A stretch of DNA of 33,644 bases. It comes from Asticcacaulis benevestitus DSM 16100 = ATCC BAA-896 (GTDB taxonomy: Bacteria; Pseudomonadota; Alphaproteobacteria; Caulobacterales; Caulobacteraceae). The notes under the pieces are model-generated. The model was not told the origin of the DNA. It worked only from the letters and a program-made list of their open reading frames with translations, and did not search any database. Numbering within the stretch: position 1 is the stretch's first letter; the number at the start of each line of letters is the position of its first letter. The stretch is taken from the NCBI RefSeq assembly GCF_000376105.1, contig NZ_AQWM01000037.1, forward strand, positions 1-33,644. The letters run 5' to 3'. A program made the position numbers and the translations under genes. Positions 23,904 to 31,572 of the stretch are shown piece after piece.

Positions 23904-24158
23904 ATGTCTCAGATGACCACCCTGACCGTTCGTGTAAGCGGCGTCCTTAGTGATTTTGTTGCTCAAAATGTAGGCAACAGTGGCACTTACGAAAACGTCA
24001 GTGAGTATATTCGCGACCTGATCCGAAGGGACAAGGCTCAAGCCGACGAGATTGCCTTTCAAAAGCTGAAGGCCGAGTTGACGCACGCCTTTGCCACACC
24101 TGAAGCCTCCTACAAGCCTCTGTCTGCCGATGACGTAATTGCTCGGAACCGGCCTTAG
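23904..24158 (+). CDS. parD: ParD-family ribbon-helix-helix antitoxin
   Basis: The 84-residue protein has an N-terminal beta strand (TTLTVRVSGVLSDFVAQNV) and the RHH helices (GTYENVSEYIRDLIRRDKAQ), typical of ParD/CC2985-type antitoxins, and a flexible C-terminal toxin-binding tail (PLSADDVIARNR). It neutralises the toxin at 24161 and represses the operon. GAGG lies 7 bases upstream of the ATG. The toxin gene starts 2 bases after its stop, so the pair is translationally coupled. Confidence 0.9.
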   Translation: MSQMTTLTVRVSGVLSDFVAQNVGNSGTYENVSEYIRDLIRRDKAQADEIAFQKLKAELTHAFATPEASYKPLSADDVIARNRP

Positions 24159-24160
24159 TC

Positions 24161-24457
24161 GTGGGCGTTCTTATCCAAGAGGCTGCATCCTTTCGTCTTG
24201 ATGAAATTTACCGCTATACCAGGGACACCTGGGGCGACGACCAAGCAGAAAAATACATCACTGGTTTGTGGATCGAGATGCAAGGCGCGAGCTCAAGGCC
24301 AGTACCGGCAGAATTTGGCGTCAATGGGTATTTCTTCCGATACCAAAGCCATTTCGTCTATTGGCGTCGCCTATCGAGTGGCGATATAGGTATTGTGACA
24401 ATCCTCCACCAGCGCATGCACCAGATCGCCCAGCTTAAGGACGAGTTCGGAGATTAG
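24161..24457 (+). CDS. parE: ParE/RelE-superfamily toxin
   Basis: The 98-residue protein has the ParE fold: N-terminal helices (FRLDEIYRYTRDTWGDDQAE) followed by strands (GYFFRYQSHFVYWRRL, IGIVTILHQRMH). Chromosomal ParE toxins poison DNA gyrase. The start is GTG at 24161, just after the antitoxin stop; no ATG is available in a better place. Length is normal and no break is visible. Target assignment follows the family only. Confidence 0.88.
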   Translation: MGVLIQEAASFRLDEIYRYTRDTWGDDQAEKYITGLWIEMQGASSRPVPAEFGVNGYFFRYQSHFVYWRRLSSGDIGIVTILHQRMHQIAQLKDEFGD

Positions 24458-24680
24458 CACCTGGCTCGGATAGAGTTCGCTGCGTTACATGGTCGCCTGT
24501 GCGCCCTAACCGGACTTACCACATGCCCCAGCTTTTCCTGCCTGATAGCGGAAAGCGATATGGCCTTTAAGGCACCTGTTATGCGCTGGTCTAGAGTGTC
24601 AGGCTTGGCCCGCATAGCTAGTTCGGATATCGACACCTTCGCCTACTTGCACAATTTTGAATTTGCCTTCTTCTCAAAGG

Positions 24681-25040
24681 ATGAGCATTTCAGCGATCAA
24701 TGCCAATGCCTTCGTTTCAGAAGTGCTGAACAGCGCACAAGTCTGGGGCGTCAGAGACAGGGACGGTTTTCCTACCTCCACGAATGCCTCCGGGGAAACG
24801 GCTATTCCGTTTTGGTCGTCGGAAAAGCGGGCCATGTCGATCATCAAAACAGTCCCGGCATATAGCGATTTCAAGCCGCAGGCGATTCCATTGTCGACGT
24901 TCATCGAACGGTGGATACCTGGCTTGAAAAACGATGGCCTCAATTGCGGTGTCAACTGGTCTGGAAAGAGTGTGACGGGATACGATCTATCTCCGACGGA
25001 TTTGATGGCTCGATTGACAGCGGCTCAAGGAAAATCCTAA
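24681..25040 (+). CDS. DUF2750-domain protein
   Basis: The 119-residue protein matches DUF2750: an N-terminal helix (NANAFVSEVLNSAQVWGVRD), IPFWSSEKRAM, then PLSTFIERWIPGLKNDGLNC and a final GVNWSGKSVTGYDLSP. The function of DUF2750 is unknown; members are small cytoplasmic proteins. The ATG at 24681 is preceded directly by AAAGG, which is close for a ribosome binding site, so a TTG at 24657 cannot be excluded. The 220 bases between parE and this gene show no gene. The family recognition is from motif memory. Confidence 0.65.
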   Translation: MSISAINANAFVSEVLNSAQVWGVRDRDGFPTSTNASGETAIPFWSSEKRAMSIIKTVPAYSDFKPQAIPLSTFIERWIPGLKNDGLNCGVNWSGKSVTGYDLSPTDLMARLTAAQGKS

Positions 25041-25074
25041 TCCCGCCAATTAGGAGTCTGTCCTTGCTGACTAG

Positions 25075-25758
25075 GCCAAAGCAAAGCTTGGCCGCCTAGC
25101 CACGGGCCTTCTAGTAAAGCCTGGCATCCGGGTCGGTGGTCGACGCGTGAGTTGCGTTGCTCCGCTTCTCGCCGTGGAAATCGCGCTCGGGGTTGAGTGC
25201 GGTGGACTTTGGCGGCCGCTTCGCTTCAGCGCCAGAGCCGCTGCCGTCAGCGTCGCCACCATCGGTCTCGTCCTTGGGCTTGAAGCTTTTCATGCTAGCC
25301 CAGGCTTCGATCGAGGTGCCGTCGACCGAGAAGTGCTCGTCCGACAAGAGAGCCTTAACTCGCGGCTGGCTCAGCAAGGCGGCCAGGAACTTGGCGGCGA
25401 TGTCGGCAGCCAAGAGCCGATCACGGTTCCTGGTGAATACCGTGACGTCCCAGATCGGCGCGTCCATCGACAAGCCGACGAACCATCGGAACAGCAAATT
25501 GTAGTCCATCTGCTCCATGAGCTAGCGCTCCGAGCGGATCGTGTAGAAGGTCTGCAACAACAGGACCCGCAGCAGCTTCTCCGGCGGGATCGATGGGCAG
25601 CCGATGGCTGAATACATCGCCTCGAAATCCGGGGACAGAACTTCCAACGCCTCCTCGACAATCGCGCGGATGGACCGCAGAGGGTGGCTTGGCGGAACGC
25701 GTGCTTCGCAGCTCACATAAGAAAACAGACCCGCCGTCTGGATATCACTGCCGCGCAT
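25075..25758 (-). pseudogene. IS5-family transposase killed by three in-frame amber codons
   Basis: The N-terminal part (MRGSDIQTAGLFSYVSCEAR, then PPEKLLRVLLLQTFYTIRSE) and the central part (LLFRWFVGLSMDAPIWDVTV, then HFSVDGTSIEAWASMKSF) are IS5-group transposase sequence, with the first DDE aspartate in SVDGT. The frame is interrupted by TAG at 25521-25519 (where Gln is expected in SERQLMEQ), at 25113-25111 (after DARLY) and at 25098-25096. Homology then ends at about 25075 (AAKLCFG), before the C-terminal catalytic Glu. The element is dead. The terminal repeats were not identified with confidence. Confidence 0.82.
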
Positions 25759-26016
25759 GTCATGCTCCTGCCAACCAATCACTAAGGCATGGAATCACGG
25801 CAATACTCTCGCAGCAAACGCCCTTTTTCCGCATACTGTTAGGTTCAGGGCGAGATGGCCGGTAAGGTCAATCGACATGCCAATCACATGTTCAATATGC
25901 TGGTCTTAAGGATGACGCCCTCCGCCCAGACGGACAGTTTAAGCGCGCACCTTCATCAAAACACAACGAAAAATAGTTAACCCCCTGGGTTGCATCCGTG
26001 CAGAAACTGCCTTACG

Positions 26017-26046
26017 CATTAAATATCGCCATTATATTTAATGGCG
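26017..26046 (+). promoter_or_regulatory. Two overlapping, mutually exclusive hairpins over the CHASE2 gene start
   Basis: Stem A pairs CATTAAATAT (26017-26026) with ATATTTAATG (26034-26043), loop of 7. Stem B pairs CGCCATTA (26027-26034) with TAATGGCG (26039-26046), loop TATT. Both are perfect, share bases and so exclude each other, and both contain the ATG at 26041. They could act in RNA on initiation or be a DNA-binding palindrome. Confidence 0.5.
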
Positions 26047-27843
26047 TTTTCAGGGGCGTATCGATCTTTTACCATTAAATGGACGCGGCAACGCCCGGGG
26101 GAGCTGGGGGTGTATCTACGTATCTTAATTGTGAGCCTTTTGACTGCCTTGTCGGCTTTTGCCCTATCGAAGCTGGATCTGTTCAGCCTCGACAGCGCCT
26201 CCGACGCCGTCAGCGATACGGTCACGCAGCGTATTATGGCGCCCGCCTATGGACACAGTGGGCGCGGCCAGGCGCTCGTTTCGGTCATTACGATCGACGA
26301 CACAAATGTCGTCAACCTCAAAAAAGACATGGACCTTCAGGATTGGCCGCCGTCCTATATCGATTACGCCAACATCATTGCGCGGATACGGGACGCCGCG
26401 GGCAACGGGAAGGATGGGCTTTCCAATAAGCCGCGCTCGATCTTCCTCGACTTTACGTTCTTTGGTGACCTGCGCGATCTCTCCCAGAAGTCTCAGTCGG
26501 CCTGTTCGGCTTTTCTTGCCGAAGGTGCCCCCTACCGCAACGAACACGCCGCAGCTTGCGGTCACTGGGCCTTACTGCATGAAATAGAGATCAGCACAAA
26601 TTTCAACCAATGGGGCTCGTTACCAGCCTGTAGCGCCAGCGACTTCGCCAAACTCGCCTGCATCATCAAGAGCGGCGGCATGCCGGTCATGGTGGGCCGG
26701 CCGGCAAAAGACATGTCCCCCAGAACGACCGGGTTCCAGGCCAGGCTCGCCGAGCGCACCGTTGTCGCGGACGTCACATTCGATAAAGACGCCTATCCTA
26801 TGCCGGCCTTGACGGGCGATCCACGGTCACCAGGCCTGTCGGACCTGAGTCCGGCGGCGGCCCTGTATGCGGCCTATTGCCTAGCGCCCGGTTCGACTTG
26901 CGGTCCCTTTAAGGCTGTCGCCGGCGCCAGCGCGCAAGACCTGAAGACCGGAGTGACACCCGCGACCTGGCCACAAGCCTTTTCCCGCCCCCTCAGTATT
27001 GTTTGGGGCGCCCGCCCGGCACCGGGCCAATCCGACCTGAACTGGCGCTACAACAATCGCTTTGCGTGTACCGTGCCCGAAACCGGGTTGCCGATGACTG
27101 GATATATCGATCGCGGCGTCCGGGCCCTGCTCAATATCGATCCATCAGCGCCCGACTGTTACTATAGTCGCACCTACCCCTACCATGCGCTGAACCTGCT
27201 CACGCCAGACCAAGCGAAGGCCCTGCTTAAGGATAAGCTTGTTATCATCGGCCCCAATTTTACGCGCGGGTCCGACCTGCACGACAGCCCCCTCAAAGGG
27301 GCCGTCCCGGGCGCGTTTATCCACGCGATGGCGCTCGACAACCTCATTGAATATGGCAAACACTACCGCAAGGTCGCAGCGCCCGTTTTCGACGGCGGCA
27401 AAATCCTGGAAACCGGCCTCCTGTTCTGTCTTCTGCTCCTGGGCCACTGGGGCGCTCTGCGACGCCACCGCCTGGATCAGGCGTCGCCGGACGGTGACAC
27501 GCCGCTGGCGGCGGCCCTGCGGCTCTATGGCGTTCTCCTCGGCATCAGTGCGCTTCTGATTGTTGCCGTCGTGGCCATCGGCATCTGGGGGCTGCGTGAG
27601 GAGCCCATCAACTGGCTCGGCGTCGGCGCCACGGCGCTAACCTTAGGGTTGCTGCAACGCCAGCAGCCCGTGGGCGAGGACATCCTGCGCCTTCTCGACC
27701 GGGGACAGCTCGGCAGCCATCTCGCGTCAAATTTACGCCGCCTGCGCAATTGGCTCGATATAGAGAGCGATGTGCGCGCCTCGCGGGCCGAAGCCCTCCC
27801 CCCTCCCCCCCCCTCACCCCAAGCCAAGGAGCCGAAACAATGA
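26041..27843 (+). CDS. CHASE2-domain membrane sensor without output domain
   Basis: The 600-residue protein has one N-terminal membrane helix (LRILIVSLLTALSAFALSKL), then a periplasmic CHASE2 region (residues about 48-440: ALVSVITIDDTNVVNL, SIFLDFTFFG, LLKDKLVIIGPNFTRGSDLH, GAFIHAMALDNLIEYG). Three more helices follow (ILETGLLFCLLLLGHWGAL, VLLGISALLIVAVVAIGIW, INWLGVGATALTLGLL) and a proline-rich cytoplasmic tail. CHASE2 normally senses extracellular signals for kinases or cyclases; here no output domain is attached. ATG 26041 lacks a Shine-Dalgarno site; GTG at 26110 has GGAG 7 bases upstream and would start just before the first helix, so it may be the true start. First gene of a three-gene operon; a C9 tract lies near its 3' end. 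Confidence 0.82.
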   Translation: MAFSGAYRSFTIKWTRQRPGELGVYLRILIVSLLTALSAFALSKLDLFSLDSASDAVSDTVTQRIMAPAYGHSGRGQALVSVITIDDTNVVNLKKDMDLQDWPPSYIDYANIIARIRDAAGNGKDGLSNKPRSIFLDFTFFGDLRDLSQKSQSACSAFLAEGAPYRNEHAAACGHWALLHEIEISTNFNQWGSLPACSASDFAKLACIIKSGGMPVMVGRPAKDMSPRTTGFQARLAERTVVADVTFDKDAYPMPALTGDPRSPGLSDLSPAAALYAAYCLAPGSTCGPFKAVAGASAQDLKTGVTPATWPQAFSRPLSIVWGARPAPGQSDLNWRYNNRFACTVPETGLPMTGYIDRGVRALLNIDPSAPDCYYSRTYPYHALNLLTPDQAKALLKDKLVIIGPNFTRGSDLHDSPLKGAVPGAFIHAMALDNLIEYGKHYRKVAAPVFDGGKILETGLLFCLLLLGHWGALRRHRLDQASPDGDTPLAAALRLYGVLLGISALLIVAVVAIGIWGLREEPINWLGVGATALTLGLLQRQQPVGEDILRLLDRGQLGSHLASNLRRLRNWLDIESDVRASRAEALPPPPPSPQAKEPKQ

Positions 27844-28232
27844 ATGCCCATTTCCTGTTCCTCGCCGCCATGTTCTCACTGGGGGCGGTGGCCGCGCACG
27901 CCCACGCCGCCGATACGCCGCCCCATATCGCAGGGTTCACCATGGTGGAAACCAAACTCTACGACGCGAATGGAAAGTTTCTCGAACGGCGTAAATCCAG
28001 CCTGTTGCCGAAGCCGCCGGTACAGATCGTGGACGCGAAGCCAGAACTGAATATGGTGGCTTTCGTTCTGGAGGGAAAGCGCGTCTACGTCATGGAGGGG
28101 CAGGTTGAAATCCCCGGCATTGTCTGCCCGGAAACGACGGTTTTGGCATGGATTCCGCCCGGTCGCTCGAACGGGGCTGAGAACGCCGGGTCGGGCGAAG
28201 GCCGCATAGGTTGCGTCCTGAAGGCGGATTGA
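27840..28232 (+). CDS. Small secreted protein of the CHASE2 operon, function unknown
   Basis: The 130-residue protein has a signal peptide (NAHFLFLAAMFSLGAVAAHA) and a compact beta-rich body (FTMVETKLYDANGKFLERRK, VQIVDAKPELNMVAFVLEGK, RVYVMEGQVEI). Two cysteines (GIVCPET and IGCVLKAD) could form a disulfide. I recognise no family. The ATG overlaps the stop of the CHASE2 gene (ATGA) and GGAG lies 8 bases upstream, so translation is coupled. The reading frame is open upstream of the ATG into the C9 tract. The position suggests a periplasmic partner of the sensor or of the downstream protease. Confidence 0.75.
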   Translation: MNAHFLFLAAMFSLGAVAAHAHAADTPPHIAGFTMVETKLYDANGKFLERRKSSLLPKPPVQIVDAKPELNMVAFVLEGKRVYVMEGQVEIPGIVCPETTVLAWIPPGRSNGAENAGSGEGRIGCVLKAD

Positions 28233-28237
28233 CCTTC

Positions 28238-30169
28238 ATGCGCGCACATGTCTTTTTGCCTCTTCTTCCGTCCCTGATACTCGCCGGACTTATATTGCCC
28301 GCAACCGCGCTGACGGCCCCGAAGAAGGCACCCGTCAACACGGTTGCGGCCGCGCCTGCGGTCGTCCCCGCCCCCGTCCGGCCGCCTGCGTCATGGTCAG
28401 ACTATGGGTGTCAGACCCAGAAAACCGGGTTCGTGGGCTCGCTGAAGAACGTCAGCATTGCCGCGGTCAAAGGGATTAAGAAGGTTGCCGGCAAATACAC
28501 GATCAATGGCAGCAACGGCAAATATGCGTGTCAGGTCTCAACCCGGAAAATCGACCCCGGGGCGCTGAAGGACCCCACCACGCGCAATACCTTCAGCGCG
28601 ACCAGCCGGGGTGAATTTCAAGATCGCCAGCTCGACTTGCCCGTTTTGACCGCCCAACTTCAGACGATCGTCGATGCCATTGCGGCCCAGTGGCCAGGCA
28701 CCAAGCCTGAAAAGGTCAAGGTGCGAATTGTCGGCACGAACGTCTATCAGGCCGAAGCCCTGCCCGACAACTCTATCAAGGTGCACCTCGGTCTGCTCGT
28801 TCAGGGCAAAAGCGAAAGCGAGATCGCCTTCATTCTGGCGCACGAATACGCCCATGTTGCGTTAGGCCACCTCAATCGCAACGACAGTCTGCAGGCTCAG
28901 AACGCCCTGATCAGTACGCTGTCGGACGGCTACTATTACGGCACCAAGCTCTCGCAGGCGCGCTGGAACGAGATCAGCAACCAATTTGTCATCAAGGACC
29001 AGGCCGCGATTGCCGACGCCCGGCTTGAAGCCGCCGATCGCAGCCAACAACTCCGGCTCGTCCTCGATGTCCTGGTCACGCCGGTCTGGAAACGCAGTCA
29101 GGAAGACGAGGCCGACACGCTTGGGTACGATCTGGCCACGAGGGCCGGCTACAATGTCGCCGGCACCAGCGGCGTTGCGTTTCAGAACATCGCCCGGTCC
29201 GAAGGACAACAAAAAAGCCTGACCGAAAAGATCAAAACCGATCTGGAAACCACCATCAATGTGGTGACCGACGAACAAGCAAAGGCAACCACTGCTCTGG
29301 TGGTCGAAGGCAAGCTCAATGAAGCGACGCTGAAAACCGAGACTGACAAAACCTGGGCAAGCTTTAACCGCAATGCGCGCGAGCGCGTAACCACGTCTCT
29401 CAAAGGCGTACTCACCCGCACCCACAGATTGCCCAAAGAGCGCATGGACGGCCTGGACGTATATGCCAGTGCCGCCTACGGGGACGGTGACGCCGTTTCA
29501 CCGGTCACGCCCTGGCTTGCCACTCTGCAAAAATCCGTAGAGTTTGCAGACGCCTCGGCTGTCGTGGCTGCGGTCGATGCGGCGTCTGCGGCGCGAAACG
29601 CCAACAATATGGCTGAGGCCAAAAAATACATCGCCAAGGCGGAAGCTAGCACTTTCCGCAATACGCCGATGGTGTTGAACGAACGGGCACGCATTCTCAA
29701 ACGCGAGAACAAATATGTTGAAGCCGACGCCAAATTCAGAGCGGCACATCTACTTCCGGGGCAGTCGGTTGAGGCGTTCCAGGATCACGTAGATCTGCTG
29801 CTGACCATGCGACGGTGGGCAGAGGCGGAAAAGCAGGCGAACGAAGCCGTTGCCAAGTTCGGTGACAAGAAGCCGTTTCTACCGGCCTATGTCTCAGTGC
29901 GCTTCGCCACCGGCAAGCAGGACGAGGCCGTTCGCACCCTGATCGAATGTGTGTCCACCGAAAACCCGGAGCTAAAGCAAACCTGCGTCAACAGCGCGCC
30001 CCATCCCGACGATGCCGGCTTCAAACGCCTCACGTCCGCCAACCAGGAAAGCGTCATCCTGGCCCGCGGCAAGGTCAATGATCCAAAGGCCGTCGACCAG
30101 GCCCACAATGTTCTGACAAATTTCCTGACACGGGCAGATGCCGCCAACAAGGATACGACCCCGGACTGA
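28238..30169 (+). CDS. Secreted M48-family metalloprotease with TPR-like C-terminus
   Basis: The 643-residue protein has a signal peptide (MRAHVFLPLLPSLILAGLIL). The M48 zinc motif is H202-E-Y-A-H206 (FILAHEYAHVALGH), and Glu289 in EDEADTLGYD is the expected third ligand. The catalytic domain spans about residues 120-340 and the C-terminal 280 residues are helical and TPR-like (ARNANNMAEAKKYIAKAEAS, ARILKRENKYVEADAKFRAA). Related BepA/YfgC-type proteases act in the periplasm on outer-membrane protein assembly. The gene starts 5 bases after the preceding stop; its Shine-Dalgarno site is weak, so coupling is likely. Last intact gene of the CHASE2 operon. Confidence 0.88.
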   Translation: MRAHVFLPLLPSLILAGLILPATALTAPKKAPVNTVAAAPAVVPAPVRPPASWSDYGCQTQKTGFVGSLKNVSIAAVKGIKKVAGKYTINGSNGKYACQVSTRKIDPGALKDPTTRNTFSATSRGEFQDRQLDLPVLTAQLQTIVDAIAAQWPGTKPEKVKVRIVGTNVYQAEALPDNSIKVHLGLLVQGKSESEIAFILAHEYAHVALGHLNRNDSLQAQNALISTLSDGYYYGTKLSQARWNEISNQFVIKDQAAIADARLEAADRSQQLRLVLDVLVTPVWKRSQEDEADTLGYDLATRAGYNVAGTSGVAFQNIARSEGQQKSLTEKIKTDLETTINVVTDEQAKATTALVVEGKLNEATLKTETDKTWASFNRNARERVTTSLKGVLTRTHRLPKERMDGLDVYASAAYGDGDAVSPVTPWLATLQKSVEFADASAVVAAVDAASAARNANNMAEAKKYIAKAEASTFRNTPMVLNERARILKRENKYVEADAKFRAAHLLPGQSVEAFQDHVDLLLTMRRWAEAEKQANEAVAKFGDKKPFLPAYVSVRFATGKQDEAVRTLIECVSTENPELKQTCVNSAPHPDDAGFKRLTSANQESVILARGKVNDPKAVDQAHNVLTNFLTRADAANKDTTPD

Positions 30170-30275
30170 ATTGGCCGTTTTCTGGCCTTCGCTTTAGAAG
30201 CCGCCGCTCGCTTTAACCGGGTATGGGCCTTTTCAGGTAAATCCGCCATCCTCGCCACGGGCGATGTGGGGAATT

Positions 30276-30431
30276 ATGGCAAACAACCTATACCGTTTCG
30301 TTGTGATGGCGGGCCTTGCCCTTACCATACCGGGTGCCGCGATGGCACCCATGCCGCCTGACTGCAACCCAACGGAGCTCACCACCGCCTTCCAACCCGC
30401 CAGCGCCTCGTTTACCAGCGCGCGCAGGTAA
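30276..30431 (+). pseudogene. N-terminal stub of a secreted protein, cut off downstream
   Basis: A 51-residue frame starts at ATG 30276 with GGGGA 4 bases upstream and encodes a clear signal peptide (FVVMAGLALTIPGAAMA), then APMPPDCNPTELTTAFQPAS and a stop. Nothing folded follows. It lies 106 bases after the protease gene on the same strand, and integrase debris starts right after it. I read it as the start of a fourth secreted gene of the CHASE2 locus that was truncated by the rearrangement. It may also be a genuine short secreted peptide. Confidence 0.5.
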
Positions 30432-30463
30432 CATAGACCAGGCCCTCAACTCCGCAAGTTCGT

Positions 30464-31537
30464 TTGCAATTTTACTCATCAATGTCTGGGAACGGAAAGA
30501 AGCGAGGATTGCGACAGGCCAATGATTTGCAATGGTATGCGCGCGGCCGTGCCTTGGATATTCGGCGCGTTGCCCGCGTGCACCGCGATCCGTTCGAGCC
30601 CATCCTTCCCGTTCTCGAAGCCGACAGCCCCAGCGGAGACTACCGCAAAATCTGCGAAGAGATCGAATACCGTCTCGCCGATTCCAAAGCGCATCCGATT
30701 GAGGCCGCCGAAGCCACGCGCGCCTTGCTGATGCTACGGCTTGGTCTGCATCTGGGTTTACGCCAAAAGAACCCAGTGAACTGTTGTTGTGCCCGCGCGG
30801 GCGGCGGGCGACGCCTGAGCGCAAGCTGGAAGTCCTGCGCCGCGGCGAGCTGTGCTGGACCGGCACGGCCTGGGAGATGCTGATCCCTGCTGCAGCCTTC
30901 AAAAACGCCGGCTCATCGTTTTTTGAGGGCCGACCGTTCCGCGTTGAGCTGCCAGATATTGGCGGGCTCTACGCGCTTATTAGCGGATGGATCGGCAAGC
31001 ATCGGCCGATATTGATCGGTCGCGCTGCAGATCCGGGTACGGTGGGGGTGGCAACGGCGCGTGGTCCGAAGACGGACGTCACGCTGGACAAAACCCTTCT
31101 ACGATCTGTGGCGCCGGACCATCGTTCGACACGGTGTCTTCACTCCGTATACTGGCCAAGGCGCCATTGCCGGTTTGCTACCCCATGGACCACACTGTGT
31201 CCGTGATGTCCTGGCCACGCATATTCTCAAGGCAACCGGCTCCTACGAGCACGCCGGATACGTTATCCAGCACACCGCCGGGACTGTTGCCCGACACTAC
31301 GGCCGCTTCTTGCCCAAGGACAAACCGGGCCTGGCAGCCCAGACCATCAACAAGGTTTGGCTCGAAACCCCATCCGGACCTTCCATTACATCGCCAGATA
31401 TGGCTTTGACGGAGCGCCTTAGTCGCGGGGCGTTTTGGTATTGTCCGCGAGCCCGCAAAGAACTATTTTCAAACGCGGAAGCCATCCCAAATGATAGTTT
31501 CGCACATTCTCTAATGTACATTCCGCAGAGTATGTAA
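30464..31537 (+). pseudogene. Tyrosine recombinase (integrase) with two frameshifts and no N-terminus
   Basis: Joined across frames the protein runs RDPFEPILPVLEADSPSGDY, LLMLRLGLHLGLRQKN (box I arginine), then after a frameshift near 30775 ELLLCPRGRRATPERKLEVL and FKNAGSSFFEGRPFRVELPD, and after a second frameshift near 31095 FYDLWRRTIVRHGVF, HGPHCVRDVLATHIL (His-x2-Arg) and TVARHYGRFLP (His-Tyr, the nucleophile). This is the catalytic half of a large plasmid- or island-type integrase. The N-terminal arm-binding and core-binding parts are missing, so it is inactive. It may be the lost recombinase of the island bounded by the tRNA fragment at 297-345. Confidence 0.82.
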
Positions 31538-31543
31538 TATACA
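31512..31543. promoter_or_regulatory. Two near-identical 9-mers 23 bp apart before the second DUF4143 gene
   Basis: TAATGTACA at 31512-31520 and TAATATACA at 31535-31543 differ at one base and lie on the same helical face, 30-60 bases upstream of the ATG at 31573. The geometry resembles the 22-bp-spaced repeats before the first DUF4143 gene, although the words differ. Possibly operators. Confidence 0.2.
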
Positions 31544-31572
31544 AATCGCACGTTTCAATAAGCCCTCATGAG

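Noticed and set aside
24458..24680. Minus-strand frame of 60 codons after parE, slightly resolvase-like
   Set aside because: The resemblance rests on a few residues only; there is no catalytic serine or tyrosine motif.
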